DNA of 64,000 bases, from NCBI GenBank assembly GCA_965116625.1, contig OZ220717.1, forward strand, positions 1,550,001-1,614,000, in the 5' to 3' direction. The notes under the pieces are model-generated. The model ran no database searches, had not been told where the DNA came from, and saw nothing but the letters and a program-made list of their open reading frames with translations. The first letter of the stretch is position 1. The number at the start of each line of letters is the position of its first letter. Below, one piece after another: positions 8,627-17,875 of this stretch. This stretch comes from VXNE01 sp965116625. GTDB taxonomy: Bacteria; Pseudomonadota; Gammaproteobacteria; Pseudomonadales; Azotimanducaceae. The position numbers and the translations under genes are program-made.

Positions 8627-8747
8627 TCGATGTTCTGACCGCCAATTTTCTCAAGCTCGGAATCCAATCCGCAAACGTGTCTTGACGGTCGGCTGAACTG
8701 CGCAAGGTGCTATGTTTGGTCCTGGCGATACCGGTTGGGGCAAATCG

Positions 8748-9545
8748 ATGATCATGGGCAATACGCTACGGGACAAGCTGCTGGCCGGCAGCCCGACGGT
8801 CGGCACCCACTTCCTGTTCGCGGACCCCGACATCCCGGAGATGATCGGCGATACGGGCCTGTTCGACTACGGCGAGTTCGTCGCCGAGTACTCGACATTT
8901 GATGTGAAGCTGCTCTACCACTTGGCCCGCGCGGCCCAGTGCGGCGACCTCCCGTTGATGATCAAGCTCGACCAGGAAGGCCAAGGTTTCTGGGCCCAGG
9001 TCGCCCTGGGGGCGGGATTCAAGGCAATCCTGTTCACCGACGTGCGCACCCCCGAGGACATCGACGAATGCCACCGCGTCATGGCGCCGGATACGCCGAA
9101 CACGGGCGGCATGATGGGAGTCAAGCTGCGCCGGCCGGCGCTGTCGAGCTACGACACGCGCGGATATCTCGCGGATCTCGAGTCCATCGTGTTCACGATC
9201 ATGATCGAGAAGAACGTCACGCTCACGCGTATCGACGAAGTACTTGAACGCGCGAAGGAGCGCGGAGTCTCGATGACGCAATGGGGGCCGGCGGACTTCA
9301 GCTTCTCCCGCGGAGAGCCGGGATTGCAGGGGTCGCCGGACATTTGGCCGTTTGAGCGCAAGGTCATCGAGAAGTCCCTCGAATACGGCATTCACCCGCG
9401 CATCGAGATTCGTGGCGTGGAGGAGGCGAAACGTTACATCGACCTCGGCGTGCGCCACTTCTGCATCGGCTGGGACCGCTTCATCTATCGGGCGGCGTTG
9501 ATGGATCTCGGCGAAGGCATGCGCAAGCTGACGGAGTCGCTGTAG
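8748..9545 (+). CDS. HpcH/HpaI family aldolase
   Basis: This 265-residue class II aldolase-like protein is of the HpcH/HpaI (citrate lyase beta) family, with a TIM barrel that uses a divalent metal to cleave or form 2-keto-hydroxy acids. It shows the family pattern of GTHFLFADPDIPEMIGDTGLFDYGEF near the N-terminus, a barrel strand IMIEKN carrying the metal-binding Glu, and a C-terminal strand of the type LGVRHFCIGWD. ATGs at 8748 and 8754 are both possible; the first is used here. A -10-like TATGTT at 8711-8716 lies upstream. The gene ends two bases from the convergent TRAP large permease. The specific ketoacid and aldehyde are unknown. Confidence 0.82.
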   Translation: MIMGNTLRDKLLAGSPTVGTHFLFADPDIPEMIGDTGLFDYGEFVAEYSTFDVKLLYHLARAAQCGDLPLMIKLDQEGQGFWAQVALGAGFKAILFTDVRTPEDIDECHRVMAPDTPNTGGMMGVKLRRPALSSYDTRGYLADLESIVFTIMIEKNVTLTRIDEVLERAKERGVSMTQWGPADFSFSRGEPGLQGSPDIWPFERKVIEKSLEYGIHPRIEIRGVEEAKRYIDLGVRHFCIGWDRFIYRAALMDLGEGMRKLTESL

Positions 9546-9547
9546 CG

Positions 9548-10909
9548 CTATCGGCGCACGCTATAGGCCTGCTCGGGCAGCCAGGTCACGAGGGCGTCCC
9601 AGTTGAAGATGACCATCAGGCCGATGATCTGAATCAGGATGAACGGCGCGACGCCCCGGTAGATGTCGGCCACGCGCACTTCCGGCGGCGCGACGCCCTT
9701 CAGGTAGAAGATGGCGAATCCCACCGGCGGCGTCAGGAAGCTCGTCTGCAGGCACACGGCGAACATCACCGTGAACCACACCGGGTCGAAGCCGAGCGTC
9801 GCGACCACCGGGGCGACCAGCGGCAGGATGATCAGCGTCAGCTCGATCCAGTCGAGGAAGAAGCCGAGCAGGAATGTCGCGAACAGTATGCAGATGATGA
9901 TGCCTGTCGGACCGAAGGGCAGCGACAGGAGCGCGTCTTCGATCAGTTCGTCGCCACCCAGGCCGCGCAACACCAGTGAGAATGCGGTCGCGCCGATCAG
10001 CACGCCGAATATGAAGGCGGTGGTACGCGTGGTCTCGCGCAGAACTTCCGTCATCACGTGCCTGTTCAGCGCGCGATTCGCGAGCGCGAGGAGCAGGGCG
10101 CCCGCGGCGCCGACGCCGGCGGCCTCGGTGGGCGTGGCGAGGCCGAAGAATATGCTGCCGAGGACGGCGACGATAAGGAGCGACGGCGGCACGATGGCGA
10201 GGAGAAGTTCACGTATGGCTGCGAAATCGATCCGTTCGGCACGTTCGAACTTCGGCGCGCCCTCGGGCCGCACCAGGCCGTAGCCGACGAGGTAGGAGAC
10301 GTACAGCGCGCCGAGCAGGAGACCCGGGAACACGGCGCCGAGAAAAAGGTCGCCAACGGACATCGCCATGCGGTCGGCCATCACCACCAGCATGATGCTC
10401 GGCGGGATCAGGATGCCCAGCGTGCCGACCGCGCAGACCGTACCGGAGGCGAGACTCCGGTCGTAACCCGTCCGCAGCATCGCGGGCAGGCCGAGAAGCG
10501 CCAGCAGTACTACCGAGGCACCGATAATGCCCGTGGTGGCAGCGAGCAGTACGCCGATGAGGGCCACCGAGATGGCGAGCCCTCCGCCCACGCGGCCGAA
10601 CAGCCGCGCGAAGCTCGTCATCAGACGGTCAGCGATACCCGATCGGTCGAGCAGCAGCCCCATGAAGATGAACATGGGCAGAGCCACCATCACCCAGTTC
10701 TCCATCACGTTCCAGACGCGTTCGACGGAGAGGCTCGCGTACGCCCAGTCGACGCCAATCGCGATGTTGAAATCGACTTCGAAAACGATGGCGAGCGCCG
10801 TGAAGAGGACCGCCAGGCCGGCGAGAATCCACGCGACGGGAAAGCCCGTAAACACGAGCGCGATGAAGGCGACGAACATCGCCAGCGCAAGAATCTCGTT
10901 AGCGGGCAT
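9548..10909 (-). CDS. dctM: TRAP transporter large permease (DctM)
   Basis: This 453-residue inner-membrane protein has about 12 predicted transmembrane helices and is the ion-coupled translocation subunit of a tripartite ATP-independent periplasmic transporter. Diagnostic stretches are FTGFPVAWILAGLAV, PMFIFMGLLLDRSGIAD, LLAATTGIIGASVV, TLGILIPPSIMLVV and ATPTEAAGVGA. Its start overlaps the end of the small permease gene by 11 bases. It is the last gene of a dctP-dctQ-dctM operon. Solutes for this family are usually organic acids. Confidence 0.95.
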   Translation of the reverse strand: MPANEILALAMFVAFIALVFTGFPVAWILAGLAVLFTALAIVFEVDFNIAIGVDWAYASLSVERVWNVMENWVMVALPMFIFMGLLLDRSGIADRLMTSFARLFGRVGGGLAISVALIGVLLAATTGIIGASVVLLALLGLPAMLRTGYDRSLASGTVCAVGTLGILIPPSIMLVVMADRMAMSVGDLFLGAVFPGLLLGALYVSYLVGYGLVRPEGAPKFERAERIDFAAIRELLLAIVPPSLLIVAVLGSIFFGLATPTEAAGVGAAGALLLALANRALNRHVMTEVLRETTRTTAFIFGVLIGATAFSLVLRGLGGDELIEDALLSLPFGPTGIIICILFATFLLGFFLDWIELTLIILPLVAPVVATLGFDPVWFTVMFAVCLQTSFLTPPVGFAIFYLKGVAPPEVRVADIYRGVAPFILIQIIGLMVIFNWDALVTWLPEQAYSVRR

Positions 10910-11447
10910 CTTGGTCCTTGGGCAGGAACAGATACGCCCATAGCCGGGTCAGTCTGGACACGGCCGCCAGTCCGAGCAGCGCAAAGCCGACAAACAGCAT
11001 CGACTTGATCAGCCAGCGATAGGGCAAGCCGCCCGGAGAGGGAGAGGTCTCCGAGGTAACGAAACTGTCAGCGATGAAAGGCACCGCGTAGATGAGCATG
11101 AGGACCACGAATGGCAGTACGAAGAGCACGATGCCGTAGAGGTCGATCCAGGCACGCGTCAGGGGTGACAACCTTTCGTGCACGATGTCGACGCGAATGT
11201 GCGCGTCATGGACGACGGCGTAACCGAGGCCGATCATGAAGCCGATGGAATACAGGTGCCACTGTATTTCCTCGAATTCGATGCGGCCTTCCCCCAGCGC
11301 GTAGCGCATGAAGACGTTGATCACGATGACGCCGAGCAGGACGATCCATATCCACGAGACGGCGTTTCCGATCCACGTGATGATGGGGTCGACGGCGTTG
11401 GAAAACCCCGTGTCAGGAAGACCAGGTTGACGATCGTGCTCTGTCAC
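10899..11447 (-). CDS. dctQ: TRAP transporter small permease (DctQ)
   Basis: This 182-residue membrane protein has four predicted helices (SWIWIVLLGVIVINVFMRYALG, the IGFMIGLGYAVVHDAHIRVD region, YGIVLFVLPFVVLMLIYAVPF, and the C-terminal LFVGFALLGLAAVSRL). The AHIRVDIVHERL segment is the typical DctQ signature. It bridges the substrate-binding protein and the large permease. It lies between dctP and dctM, with an 11-base overlap into dctM and 43 bases after dctP. Confidence 0.93.
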   Translation of the reverse strand: MTEHDRQPGLPDTGFSNAVDPIITWIGNAVSWIWIVLLGVIVINVFMRYALGEGRIEFEEIQWHLYSIGFMIGLGYAVVHDAHIRVDIVHERLSPLTRAWIDLYGIVLFVLPFVVLMLIYAVPFIADSFVTSETSPSPGGLPYRWLIKSMLFVGFALLGLAAVSRLTRLWAYLFLPKDQDAR

Positions 11448-11490
11448 GTATAGCGCCGGGGCCCGAAGGGTTAGAGCTCTTGACGGGACA

Positions 11491-12606
11491 CTAGAAGTCC
11501 CGAGGCAGGTAGGCGAGCTGTTTCCAGCGCGCGTAGGCCTCCCGGAACTCGCGCTGGGCGGCGTATATCGTGCGGAAGTCCTCGTCTTTCTCCGCTTCGT
11601 CCGCGAGTACCGCCTCGGCTACCCGCTCCAGTTCGCGCAGCACAGGTTCCGGTAACTGCAGCGTGGACACGCCCCTCGCGTCGAAACTCGCGAGCACCGG
11701 GCCCTGCACCGCTTCGCTGCGTGCGAGATTGCGTGTGACGCCCGCAGTGCAGGCGGTTTCGAGTACGCCGCGCTGGGATGCGTCGAGGCCGTCCCAGACG
11801 GACTTGTTCACTGCGAGGTGCGCGGCGCTGAATGGCTGGTGCCACCCGGGAAAGTAGTTGAACTTGGCGATGCGGTCGAAACCCAGGGCCTCGTCGACGA
11901 TCGGCAGCGAATACTCCGAGGCGTCGATGGCGCCTTTCTCGAGAGCCTGGAAGATCTCGCCGCCGGGAATCATCGTGACGGACGCCCCCAGTTGCTCGAT
12001 GACCTTGCCGCCGAGGCCGGCGAATCTGATCTTCAGCCCGGCGACGTCGCGGAGACTCTCGATGGGTTCGCGGAACCAGCCGGCGGTTTCCGGACCGATC
12101 AGGCCGCAGTAGAGGGGATGGACGTCATACTTCGCGTAGAGCTGTTCCGCGAGCTCCCGGCCGCCGGCGTCGAACCACCAGGCGCTGAATTCCCACGGTT
12201 CCATGCCGAACGGTACGGCGGCGATCAGCGTCGAGGCGGGGATCTTGCCCTGGTCGTATCCGAGCCACGTGTAGCCGGCGGGTACCTTGCCTTCACGCAC
12301 CGCGTCGACGATGTTGAACGGCGGCACGATCTCGCCGGGTTCGAACAGTTGCATGACGATGCGGCCACCGGAAGCGGTTTCCACGGCGTTCTGGACGTAG
12401 ACGATGTTGTCGCCGAGTACCGGCAGGTTCGTGGCAAATGCGATCGGGACGCGCCATCGGAGTTGGGGCGATACGGCGCCTGTTTCGGTTGGTCCGGCAA
12501 CGGGACTGCCGTCTCCGGTCGGCCGGATCGCAAGGCTCGCCAACAGGCCCACAAAAAACGCGATGCCGACGGCGACGGCCGCCGACCGATTGGTTAGCCG
12601 AGTCAC
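11491..12606 (-). CDS. dctP: TRAP transporter substrate-binding protein (DctP)
   Basis: This periplasmic binding protein of about 371 residues has an N-terminal hydrophobic signal or anchor (AAVAVGIAFFVGLLASLAI). It captures the solute and presents it to DctQM. The DctP fold is recognisable from LPVLGDNIVYVQNAVETASGGRIVMQLFEPGEI, LRDVAGLKIRFAGLGGKVIEQLGAS with the conserved Arg, and VTMIPGGEIFQALEKGAIDASEYS. The GTG at 12606 (VTRLTN) is chosen because the signal follows immediately; longer frames upstream overlap the divergent transhydrogenase gene. The family around this variant often binds mannitol, keto-acid or chloroaromatic ligands, but the ligand here is unknown. Confidence 0.88.
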   Translation of the reverse strand: MTRLTNRSAAVAVGIAFFVGLLASLAIRPTGDGSPVAGPTETGAVSPQLRWRVPIAFATNLPVLGDNIVYVQNAVETASGGRIVMQLFEPGEIVPPFNIVDAVREGKVPAGYTWLGYDQGKIPASTLIAAVPFGMEPWEFSAWWFDAGGRELAEQLYAKYDVHPLYCGLIGPETAGWFREPIESLRDVAGLKIRFAGLGGKVIEQLGASVTMIPGGEIFQALEKGAIDASEYSLPIVDEALGFDRIAKFNYFPGWHQPFSAAHLAVNKSVWDGLDASQRGVLETACTAGVTRNLARSEAVQGPVLASFDARGVSTLQLPEPVLRELERVAEAVLADEAEKDEDFRTIYAAQREFREAYARWKQLAYLPRDF

Positions 12607-12674
12607 TGATTTGCTCGAAAAGACGGAAGCAGGATTGTAACCTAGCCCGGTACCCCCGACGGACGGACTCGCCG

Positions 12675-13796
12675 ATGCTGATCGGAGCGCCACGAGAGCG
12701 GCGCGATGGAGAATTGCGTACGCCCTGTACGCCTGCCAGCGTGGCAAAACTGGTGGAACTTGGCCTGGACGTGGTGATGGAAACAGGCGCCGGCGACGCT
12801 TCCGGTTTCCCGGACGGGGAGTATCGGGCGGCGGGTGCCAAGATCGGCAGCAGGGACGATGCCCTGGCCGCCGATATCGTCGTGCGCGTCGAGCAGCCCG
12901 ATGCGGACGACGTGGCAAAGTTGCGCGCCGGGGCGGTCCATATCGGCTTTCTCGACCCGTTCAACGCGACTTCGCTGGTTCGAGCGATGGCGGAGCAGGG
13001 GGTCACCGCGATCTCCATGCAGATGATCCCCCGCACGAGCCGCGCACAGAAGATGGACGCCCTGTCGTCGCAGGCGAGCCTGGCGGGCTATGCTGCCGTG
13101 ACCCGCGCGTCCGAGTTGAGCCCGAAGATCTTCCCCATGATGATGACACCGGCCGGGACCATTGCGCCGGCGCGCGTTTTTGTCATCGGCGCGGGGGTCG
13201 CGGGTCTGCAGGCAATCGCAACGGCAAAGCGTCTCGGCGCCCGCGTGGAGGCGTTCGACACGCGTCCGGTGGTGGGGGAGGAGGTGCGTTCGCTCGGTGC
13301 GCGATTCGTCGAGATTGACGTGGGGGAGGTTGGCCAGACCGAGCAGGGATATGCGCAGGAATTGACCCCGGAGCAGGTGGCGCTGCAAAAGGAGGGCATG
13401 AAACAGGTGGTGGCGGAAGCGGATGTCGTCATCACCACCGCGCAGGTATTCGGCCGGCCGGCGCCCGTGATCGTATCCCGGGACATGGTTGAAGCGATGC
13501 GGCCAGGCAGCGTCGTCGTCGACATGGCCGTGGAATCCGGCGGCAACGTGGAGGGCTCCATGCTCGGGGAGGTCGCGGTCATCAACGGCGTGAAGGTCGA
13601 CGGGCGCGGCAACCTCGCGTCGACCGTGGCGCGAAACGCATCGGAGATGTACGCCGCCAACGTGTGGCATTTCATCGAAGCGTTCTGGGATTCCGATTCG
13701 AAGACACTGAAGCTCGACCCCGAAGACGATATCGTGGCTGGCTGCGTGCTGACGCGGGACGGCGCCATCGTCAATGACGCCGTCAGCCAGGGCTAA
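12675..13796 (+). CDS. pntAA: NAD(P) transhydrogenase subunit alpha part 1
   Basis: This 373-residue cytoplasmic NAD(H)-binding domain I of proton-translocating transhydrogenase starts with MLIGAPRERRDGELRTPCTP, which carries the conserved RR-E-R-TP substrate motif. FVIGAGVAGLQAIATAKRLGARVEAFD is the Rossmann fold ending in Asp, specific for NAD, and RDMVEAMRPGSVVVDMA is also typical. It is the first gene of a three-gene pntAA-AB-B operon of the split-alpha type found in many Proteobacteria. The complex couples proton entry to NADPH formation. The divergent dctP gene starts 68 bases upstream, so promoters for both lie in 12607-12674. Confidence 0.95.
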   Translation: MLIGAPRERRDGELRTPCTPASVAKLVELGLDVVMETGAGDASGFPDGEYRAAGAKIGSRDDALAADIVVRVEQPDADDVAKLRAGAVHIGFLDPFNATSLVRAMAEQGVTAISMQMIPRTSRAQKMDALSSQASLAGYAAVTRASELSPKIFPMMMTPAGTIAPARVFVIGAGVAGLQAIATAKRLGARVEAFDTRPVVGEEVRSLGARFVEIDVGEVGQTEQGYAQELTPEQVALQKEGMKQVVAEADVVITTAQVFGRPAPVIVSRDMVEAMRPGSVVVDMAVESGGNVEGSMLGEVAVINGVKVDGRGNLASTVARNASEMYAANVWHFIEAFWDSDSKTLKLDPEDDIVAGCVLTRDGAIVNDAVSQG

Positions 13797-13815
13797 CTCG
13801 GGCTAAGGAAAGACC

Positions 13816-14139
13816 GTGGACCTGATCCCCATCTATCTCGCCTTCATCCTGGCGCTGTCGATCTTCCTCGGCTTCGAACTCATTTCCAAAGTACCGGCTA
13901 CGCTGCATACGCCGCTCATGTCCGGGGCCAACGCGATCTCGGGCATCACCCTGGTGGGTGCCCTGATGGCGGCGGGCGCGGGCGGCCCGGAATCGAGTCC
14001 GCTGGCGACGATCCTTGGGGTCGTCGCCGTCGGGTTCGCGACGGTCAACGTGGTGGGCGGCTACATGGTGACCGATCGCATGCTCGGCATGTTTCGCAAG
14101 CGCGACCCGCGTGACGGGGGTTCCGGGCAAAGGTCGTGA
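13816..14139 (+). CDS. pntAB: NAD(P) transhydrogenase subunit alpha part 2
   Basis: This 107-residue membrane subunit contributes the first helices of the proton channel. Three hydrophobic segments are visible (PIYLAFILALSIFLGFELI, ISGITLVGALMAAGA, ILGVVAVGFATVNVVGGYMV). TLHTPLMSGANAISGI is the conserved loop of this subunit. It uses a GTG start at 13816, 19 bases after pntAA with AAGGAAAG upstream, and its last four bases overlap the GTG start of pntB. Confidence 0.94.
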   Translation: MDLIPIYLAFILALSIFLGFELISKVPATLHTPLMSGANAISGITLVGALMAAGAGGPESSPLATILGVVAVGFATVNVVGGYMVTDRMLGMFRKRDPRDGGSGQRS

Positions 14140-15497
14140 ACGCGCTCTACATCAACCTCGCCTACATCGCCGCGGCGGTCTTGTTTGTCTTCGGGCTCAA
14201 GATGCTCGGCTCGCCAGCCACGGCACGGCGCGGGAACCTGATTTCTTCCACCGGCATGTTCATTGCCGTCGTCGTGACACTGGCGTCCGAGCAGATCGTG
14301 AGCTACGAGTGGATCGCCGCAGGGGTTGCGATCGGCGCGTTGATCGGGGCATCGGCTTCCAGGCTGGTGAAGATGACGTCCATGCCGGAGATGGTGGCGC
14401 TGTTCAACGGTTCCGGCGGCGTCGCGAGCCTGCTGGTCGGGTGGGCCGCGCTTTACGGCGGTGACGTATCCACGTTCACCGGCGTGGTCGTCATGCTGTC
14501 GATTCTCATCGGCGGCGTCACGGCGTCCGGATCGGTCATCGCCTGGGGCAAGCTCTCCGAGGTCCTGCCGAGCCGCGCGCTGGTGTTCGCCGGTCAACGT
14601 TTCTGCAACGGCGTGGTTCTCGTCGCCGTGGTCGTGGCCGGCGTCCTGTTCACCATGTCGCCGCAGCCGGAATCGTGGATCTTCTTCGCGCTCCTCGGGC
14701 TGGCGCTGCTCCTGGGCGTGATGGCTGTCATTCCCATCGGCGGCGCCGACATGCCGGTGGTGATCTCTCTCCTCAACAGCTACTCGGGGCTTGCTGCCTG
14801 CGCGGCGGGGTTCGCCATCAACAACAACATCCTGATCGTGGCGGGATCCCTTGTCGGCGCGGCTGGCATCATCCTCACCAACATCATGTGCAAGGCTATG
14901 AACCGGTCGCTCGGCAACGTCCTCTTCAGCGGTTTCGGCGCCGCGAAGACGGCGACGGCGGTGGAAGGCGAGGTCAGGCCCATCAACGTGGAGGACGCGT
15001 ACCTGATACTCGAAGCCGCGTCTTCAGTGACATTCGTGCCCGGTTACGGCATGGCGGTGGCCCAGGCACAGCACGTCGTATGTGAGCTTGGCGACCTGCT
15101 GGAGCACAACGGAACGGACGTCAGCTACGCCATCCATCCCGTCGCGGGGCGTATGCCCGGCCACATGAACGTGCTGCTTGCCGAGGCGAGCGTCTCCTAC
15201 GACCAACTGGTCGAGATGGACGACATCAACCCGCGCATGGATAACATCGACGTCGCGGTGGTCATCGGCGCCAACGACGTGGTCAATCCCGCGGCGCGCA
15301 CGGACGCGGCAAGTCCCATCTACGGCATGCCCATCATCGATGTGGACCGCGCGCGCACGGTTTTTGTCCTGAAACGCTCGATGGCGTCGGGATTCTCCGG
15401 CGTCGACAATCCCCTCTTCTTCGGAGAGAACACCCGCATGCTGTTCGGCGACGCGAAAGAGTCGCTCTCGGGGATCATCGGGGAGTTCAAGGCGTAG
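14136..15497 (+). CDS. pntB: NAD(P) transhydrogenase subunit beta
   Basis: This 453-residue subunit has about nine membrane helices followed by the NADP(H)-binding domain III. PEMVALFNGSGGVASLLVG and ADMPVVISLLNSYSGLAACAAGF are family signatures in the membrane part. The NADP domain shows VPGYGMAVAQAQHVV, YAIHPVAGRMPGHMNVLLAEA and VVIGANDVVNPAA, with the KRSMASGFSGVDNPLFF tail. It starts with GTG at 14136, overlapping the pntAB stop, which implies translational coupling. Confidence 0.96.
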   Translation: MNALYINLAYIAAAVLFVFGLKMLGSPATARRGNLISSTGMFIAVVVTLASEQIVSYEWIAAGVAIGALIGASASRLVKMTSMPEMVALFNGSGGVASLLVGWAALYGGDVSTFTGVVVMLSILIGGVTASGSVIAWGKLSEVLPSRALVFAGQRFCNGVVLVAVVVAGVLFTMSPQPESWIFFALLGLALLLGVMAVIPIGGADMPVVISLLNSYSGLAACAAGFAINNNILIVAGSLVGAAGIILTNIMCKAMNRSLGNVLFSGFGAAKTATAVEGEVRPINVEDAYLILEAASSVTFVPGYGMAVAQAQHVVCELGDLLEHNGTDVSYAIHPVAGRMPGHMNVLLAEASVSYDQLVEMDDINPRMDNIDVAVVIGANDVVNPAARTDAASPIYGMPIIDVDRARTVFVLKRSMASGFSGVDNPLFFGENTRMLFGDAKESLSGIIGEFKA

Positions 15498-15626
15498 TGT
15501 CCTGTAAGCTGCGGCCCTGGCCAAAAACGACCAAAAGCGGCTAACCCGTGTCGCATCAGGGCGAATCCAGTGCGCTAAAATCTGCGCCCGATCCCTTGAA
15601 GCACACCTGACTTGAGGAGCAACGAA

Positions 15627-16310
15627 ATGACGCTTTCCGCTCGACTGGACGAGACCATCTCCGCGACGCGACTACTGGATCACGCCTACTATCGCGCCTG
15701 GGTCGCGGGAGAACTCACCGAAGACGACATGCGAGGGTATGCGAGATCCTATTTCGCACACGTGCTCGCGTTCCCCCGGTATGTCAGCGGTGTCCATAGC
15801 CAGTGCGAAGACCTCGACGCGAGGAGAGCGCTGCTCGACAACCTGGTCGACGAGGAGTCCGGGGACGAGCACCATCCCGAACTGTGGCTGCGGTTCGCGG
15901 AAGGGCTGGGCGAGTCGCGCGAAGCGGTGCAAGGCTGCCGGGATGCGGCAACCGAAAAGCTCATCGACACGTTCCTCGGGCGTATCCGCAGTTCCTACGC
16001 GGAGGGGCTGGGCGCGTTGTATGCCTACGAGTCCCAGATCCCCGAAATCGCCGAGACCAAGGTCAGTTCCCTGAGCGAGACCTACGACATCACGGACGAG
16101 CGGACGCTTGCGTTCTTCAAGGTTCACGCCAAGGCTGACGTGTACCACTCGCGAACCCTGAGAGAACAGATCGACGGCCTGGTGCCGGAGCAGGGCGAAC
16201 GGGCCGAAGCCGCGGCTGCGGAATGCGCGCGGGGGCTTTGGGAGTTCCTTGGCGAACTTGAGCGGCGCCGAACGGCGAAAGAGGTCCAGGGGACGCCGCT
16301 GCCGGCCTGA
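15627..16310 (+). CDS. CADD-family diiron protein, probable para-aminobenzoate synthase
   Basis: This 227-residue helical protein belongs to the TENA/PqqC-like fold. Its spacing matches the CADD branch (Chlamydia CADD, Nitrosomonas homologue), a self-sacrificing diiron oxygenase that makes pABA from one of its own tyrosines. Putative counterparts of the characterised residues are Tyr22, Glu76 and His83 (DEESGDEHHPELW), Glu135 with Lys145 ten residues on (YESQIPEIAETK), and His167, Asp171, His174 (HAKADVYHS). These offsets equal those I recall from CADD Tyr27, Glu81, His88, Glu142, Lys152, His174, Asp178, His181. ATG 15627 has GAGGAG upstream and a -10-like TAAAAT at 15576-15581. The inferred role is a folate precursor route in a genome that may lack pabABC. 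Confidence 0.82.
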   Translation: MTLSARLDETISATRLLDHAYYRAWVAGELTEDDMRGYARSYFAHVLAFPRYVSGVHSQCEDLDARRALLDNLVDEESGDEHHPELWLRFAEGLGESREAVQGCRDAATEKLIDTFLGRIRSSYAEGLGALYAYESQIPEIAETKVSSLSETYDITDERTLAFFKVHAKADVYHSRTLREQIDGLVPEQGERAEAAAAECARGLWEFLGELERRRTAKEVQGTPLPA

Positions 16311-16325
16311 CCTCCGTTCCGGGCG

Positions 16326-17795
16326 TCAGCCTTCGCGGCGTCGCGCGCTCAGTGCGGCGAGGATTTCCGCGTGACGCGCGCGGGTGAGCTTGTAGCGCGT
16401 GAAGCACCACACGGAGACCACGGACAGGACGGCAACGCAGGGGCCATACAGGATGCCCAGGTTGGCGATCGTTTCCGCCGGCACGTCCGCGCTCGTCTGA
16501 ATCTCTGCCCCGCGCGGCCAACTGATGATGTCGAGGCCGATGCCGCCAATGAAGTTGCCGAGGCCGGAAGTCGCCTTGCCGGAGAAGGAGACGGCGCCGA
16601 AGAAGATCCCTTCGTGGCGCGCGCCGGTAGTGTACTCGTGCTCGTCGGCGACATCGGCCATCATTGAACCGAAGGCCACCAGCGCCTGTTGCATGATCAG
16701 GCCCTGGACGAACTTGAAGCCCGTCAGGATCCAGACGAGTTCTTCGGTGCCGTTCGCGGGCAGCGCGTCCACGAGGCGCATCACCACGGGGACGACCTGG
16801 CAGGCGGCCCAGACGAGGGCGCCGAGCACGACGCCGAAACGCTTGTCCGTGCGCCGCAACAGCGGGGCGGTCAGGAATGCGCCGATCAGGAGACCCAGGA
16901 TCGCGGTCATCTGAAGCTGCAGAATCTCGCCGCTCGCGAGATCCCAGAAGTACTGGAACATGTAGAGGTCCAGGACGCTGTTGACCCCGACCATGGCGTA
17001 GATGATCAGCACGCCGCTGAAAAGCCACGTGAAGGAGCGGTTCCTGAATCCTTCCAGCAGGTCGCGGCACATCCGGACGATGGGATTGATTTTCGGTCGC
17101 GGCGCCGGCTGGATCAGGAAAGGAATCTCCTTCTGCGTCCCGAAGGCGGAATACCAGATCGTCACGACCATCAGTATCGCCAGCGCGATGGCAAAGGGCG
17201 GATAGTTGTCGGCGGCGAGTCGGCCGCCCCTGTCGTCGGAGAAGAACCAAATGAGGCCGATGATCCACGCGCCCGCGGCACCCGCCGCACTGAAGAACTG
17301 CCGGTATGCCACCACCCGGGTCCGCTCGCTGAAGTTCTCGGTCATTTCCGCGCCGAGTGCCAGGTGCGGCACGTGATAGAGCGTCATCGCAGCGCGGGTG
17401 AGGATCGCGAATACCGCCAGCCACGCAAAAAGACCCCACTCGCCCAATCCACCCGGAGGGGCGAATAACCCGACGAACGCCAGGCCCAGGGGCAGTGCGG
17501 ACGCGTACATGAACGGGTGGCGGCGACCGAGGCGGGATCGGTGGTTGTCGGAGAGGGAGCCGGCCACGGGGTCCGTGACGGCGTCGAACATCAGCGCGAC
17601 GAAGAGCGCCAGCCCGGCGAGCGTGCCCGGCAGCCCCAGTATCTGGTTGTAGTAGAACAGGACAAAAGCGCTGAAGGCGGTGTTTTTCAGGCCCTCGGCA
17701 AACTGTCCGACCCCGAACGCCAACTTGCTCGAAAACGGGATCAGGCGGTCCCTGGAAGTCCTGCCGGCGAGCGGCGCGGTGGCCGAATCGCTCAC
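16326..17795 (-). CDS. MFS transporter, GPH (MelB-like) sugar:cation symporter family
   Basis: This 489-residue, 12-helix membrane protein belongs to the glycoside-pentoside-hexuronide family. Typical features are KLAFGVGQFAEGLKNTAF, ALMFDAVTDPVAGSLSDNHRSRLGRRHPFMY (the family's DP-x-G and RRHPF loop), and YHVPHLALGAEMTENFSERTRVVAYR. The C-terminal half includes GFKFVQGLIMQQALVAFGSMMADVADEHEY. The GTG at 17795 with GGAAGG seven bases upstream is chosen over a longer frame beginning at 17843. Substrates are usually glycosides or uronides with Na+ or H+. It ends 16 bases from the convergent CADD gene. Confidence 0.86.
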   Translation of the reverse strand: MSDSATAPLAGRTSRDRLIPFSSKLAFGVGQFAEGLKNTAFSAFVLFYYNQILGLPGTLAGLALFVALMFDAVTDPVAGSLSDNHRSRLGRRHPFMYASALPLGLAFVGLFAPPGGLGEWGLFAWLAVFAILTRAAMTLYHVPHLALGAEMTENFSERTRVVAYRQFFSAAGAAGAWIIGLIWFFSDDRGGRLAADNYPPFAIALAILMVVTIWYSAFGTQKEIPFLIQPAPRPKINPIVRMCRDLLEGFRNRSFTWLFSGVLIIYAMVGVNSVLDLYMFQYFWDLASGEILQLQMTAILGLLIGAFLTAPLLRRTDKRFGVVLGALVWAACQVVPVVMRLVDALPANGTEELVWILTGFKFVQGLIMQQALVAFGSMMADVADEHEYTTGARHEGIFFGAVSFSGKATSGLGNFIGGIGLDIISWPRGAEIQTSADVPAETIANLGILYGPCVAVLSVVSVWCFTRYKLTRARHAEILAALSARRREG

Positions 17796-17854
17796 GCCAC
17801 CTTCCGTAGCCCGGGTGTTTCCCGAAGTGCGAACAGGGCACACGCGAAGCGGGC

Positions 17855-17875
17855 GATGGATTTCATGGCGCTTGC
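17855..17875 (-). repeat. 21-bp dispersed direct repeat, copy 1
   Basis: The same 21 bases occur at 19646-19666 in the same orientation. Read on the minus strand, each copy contains GCCATGAAATCCATC, which could encode the start Met-Lys-Ser-Ile of a tiny frame. Here the repeat overlaps the last codons and stop of the TauD-type gene. The bases that follow (minus strand) are also partly similar between copies (CGCGTG and TGTT elements), which suggests a decayed longer repeat. Confidence 0.6.
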
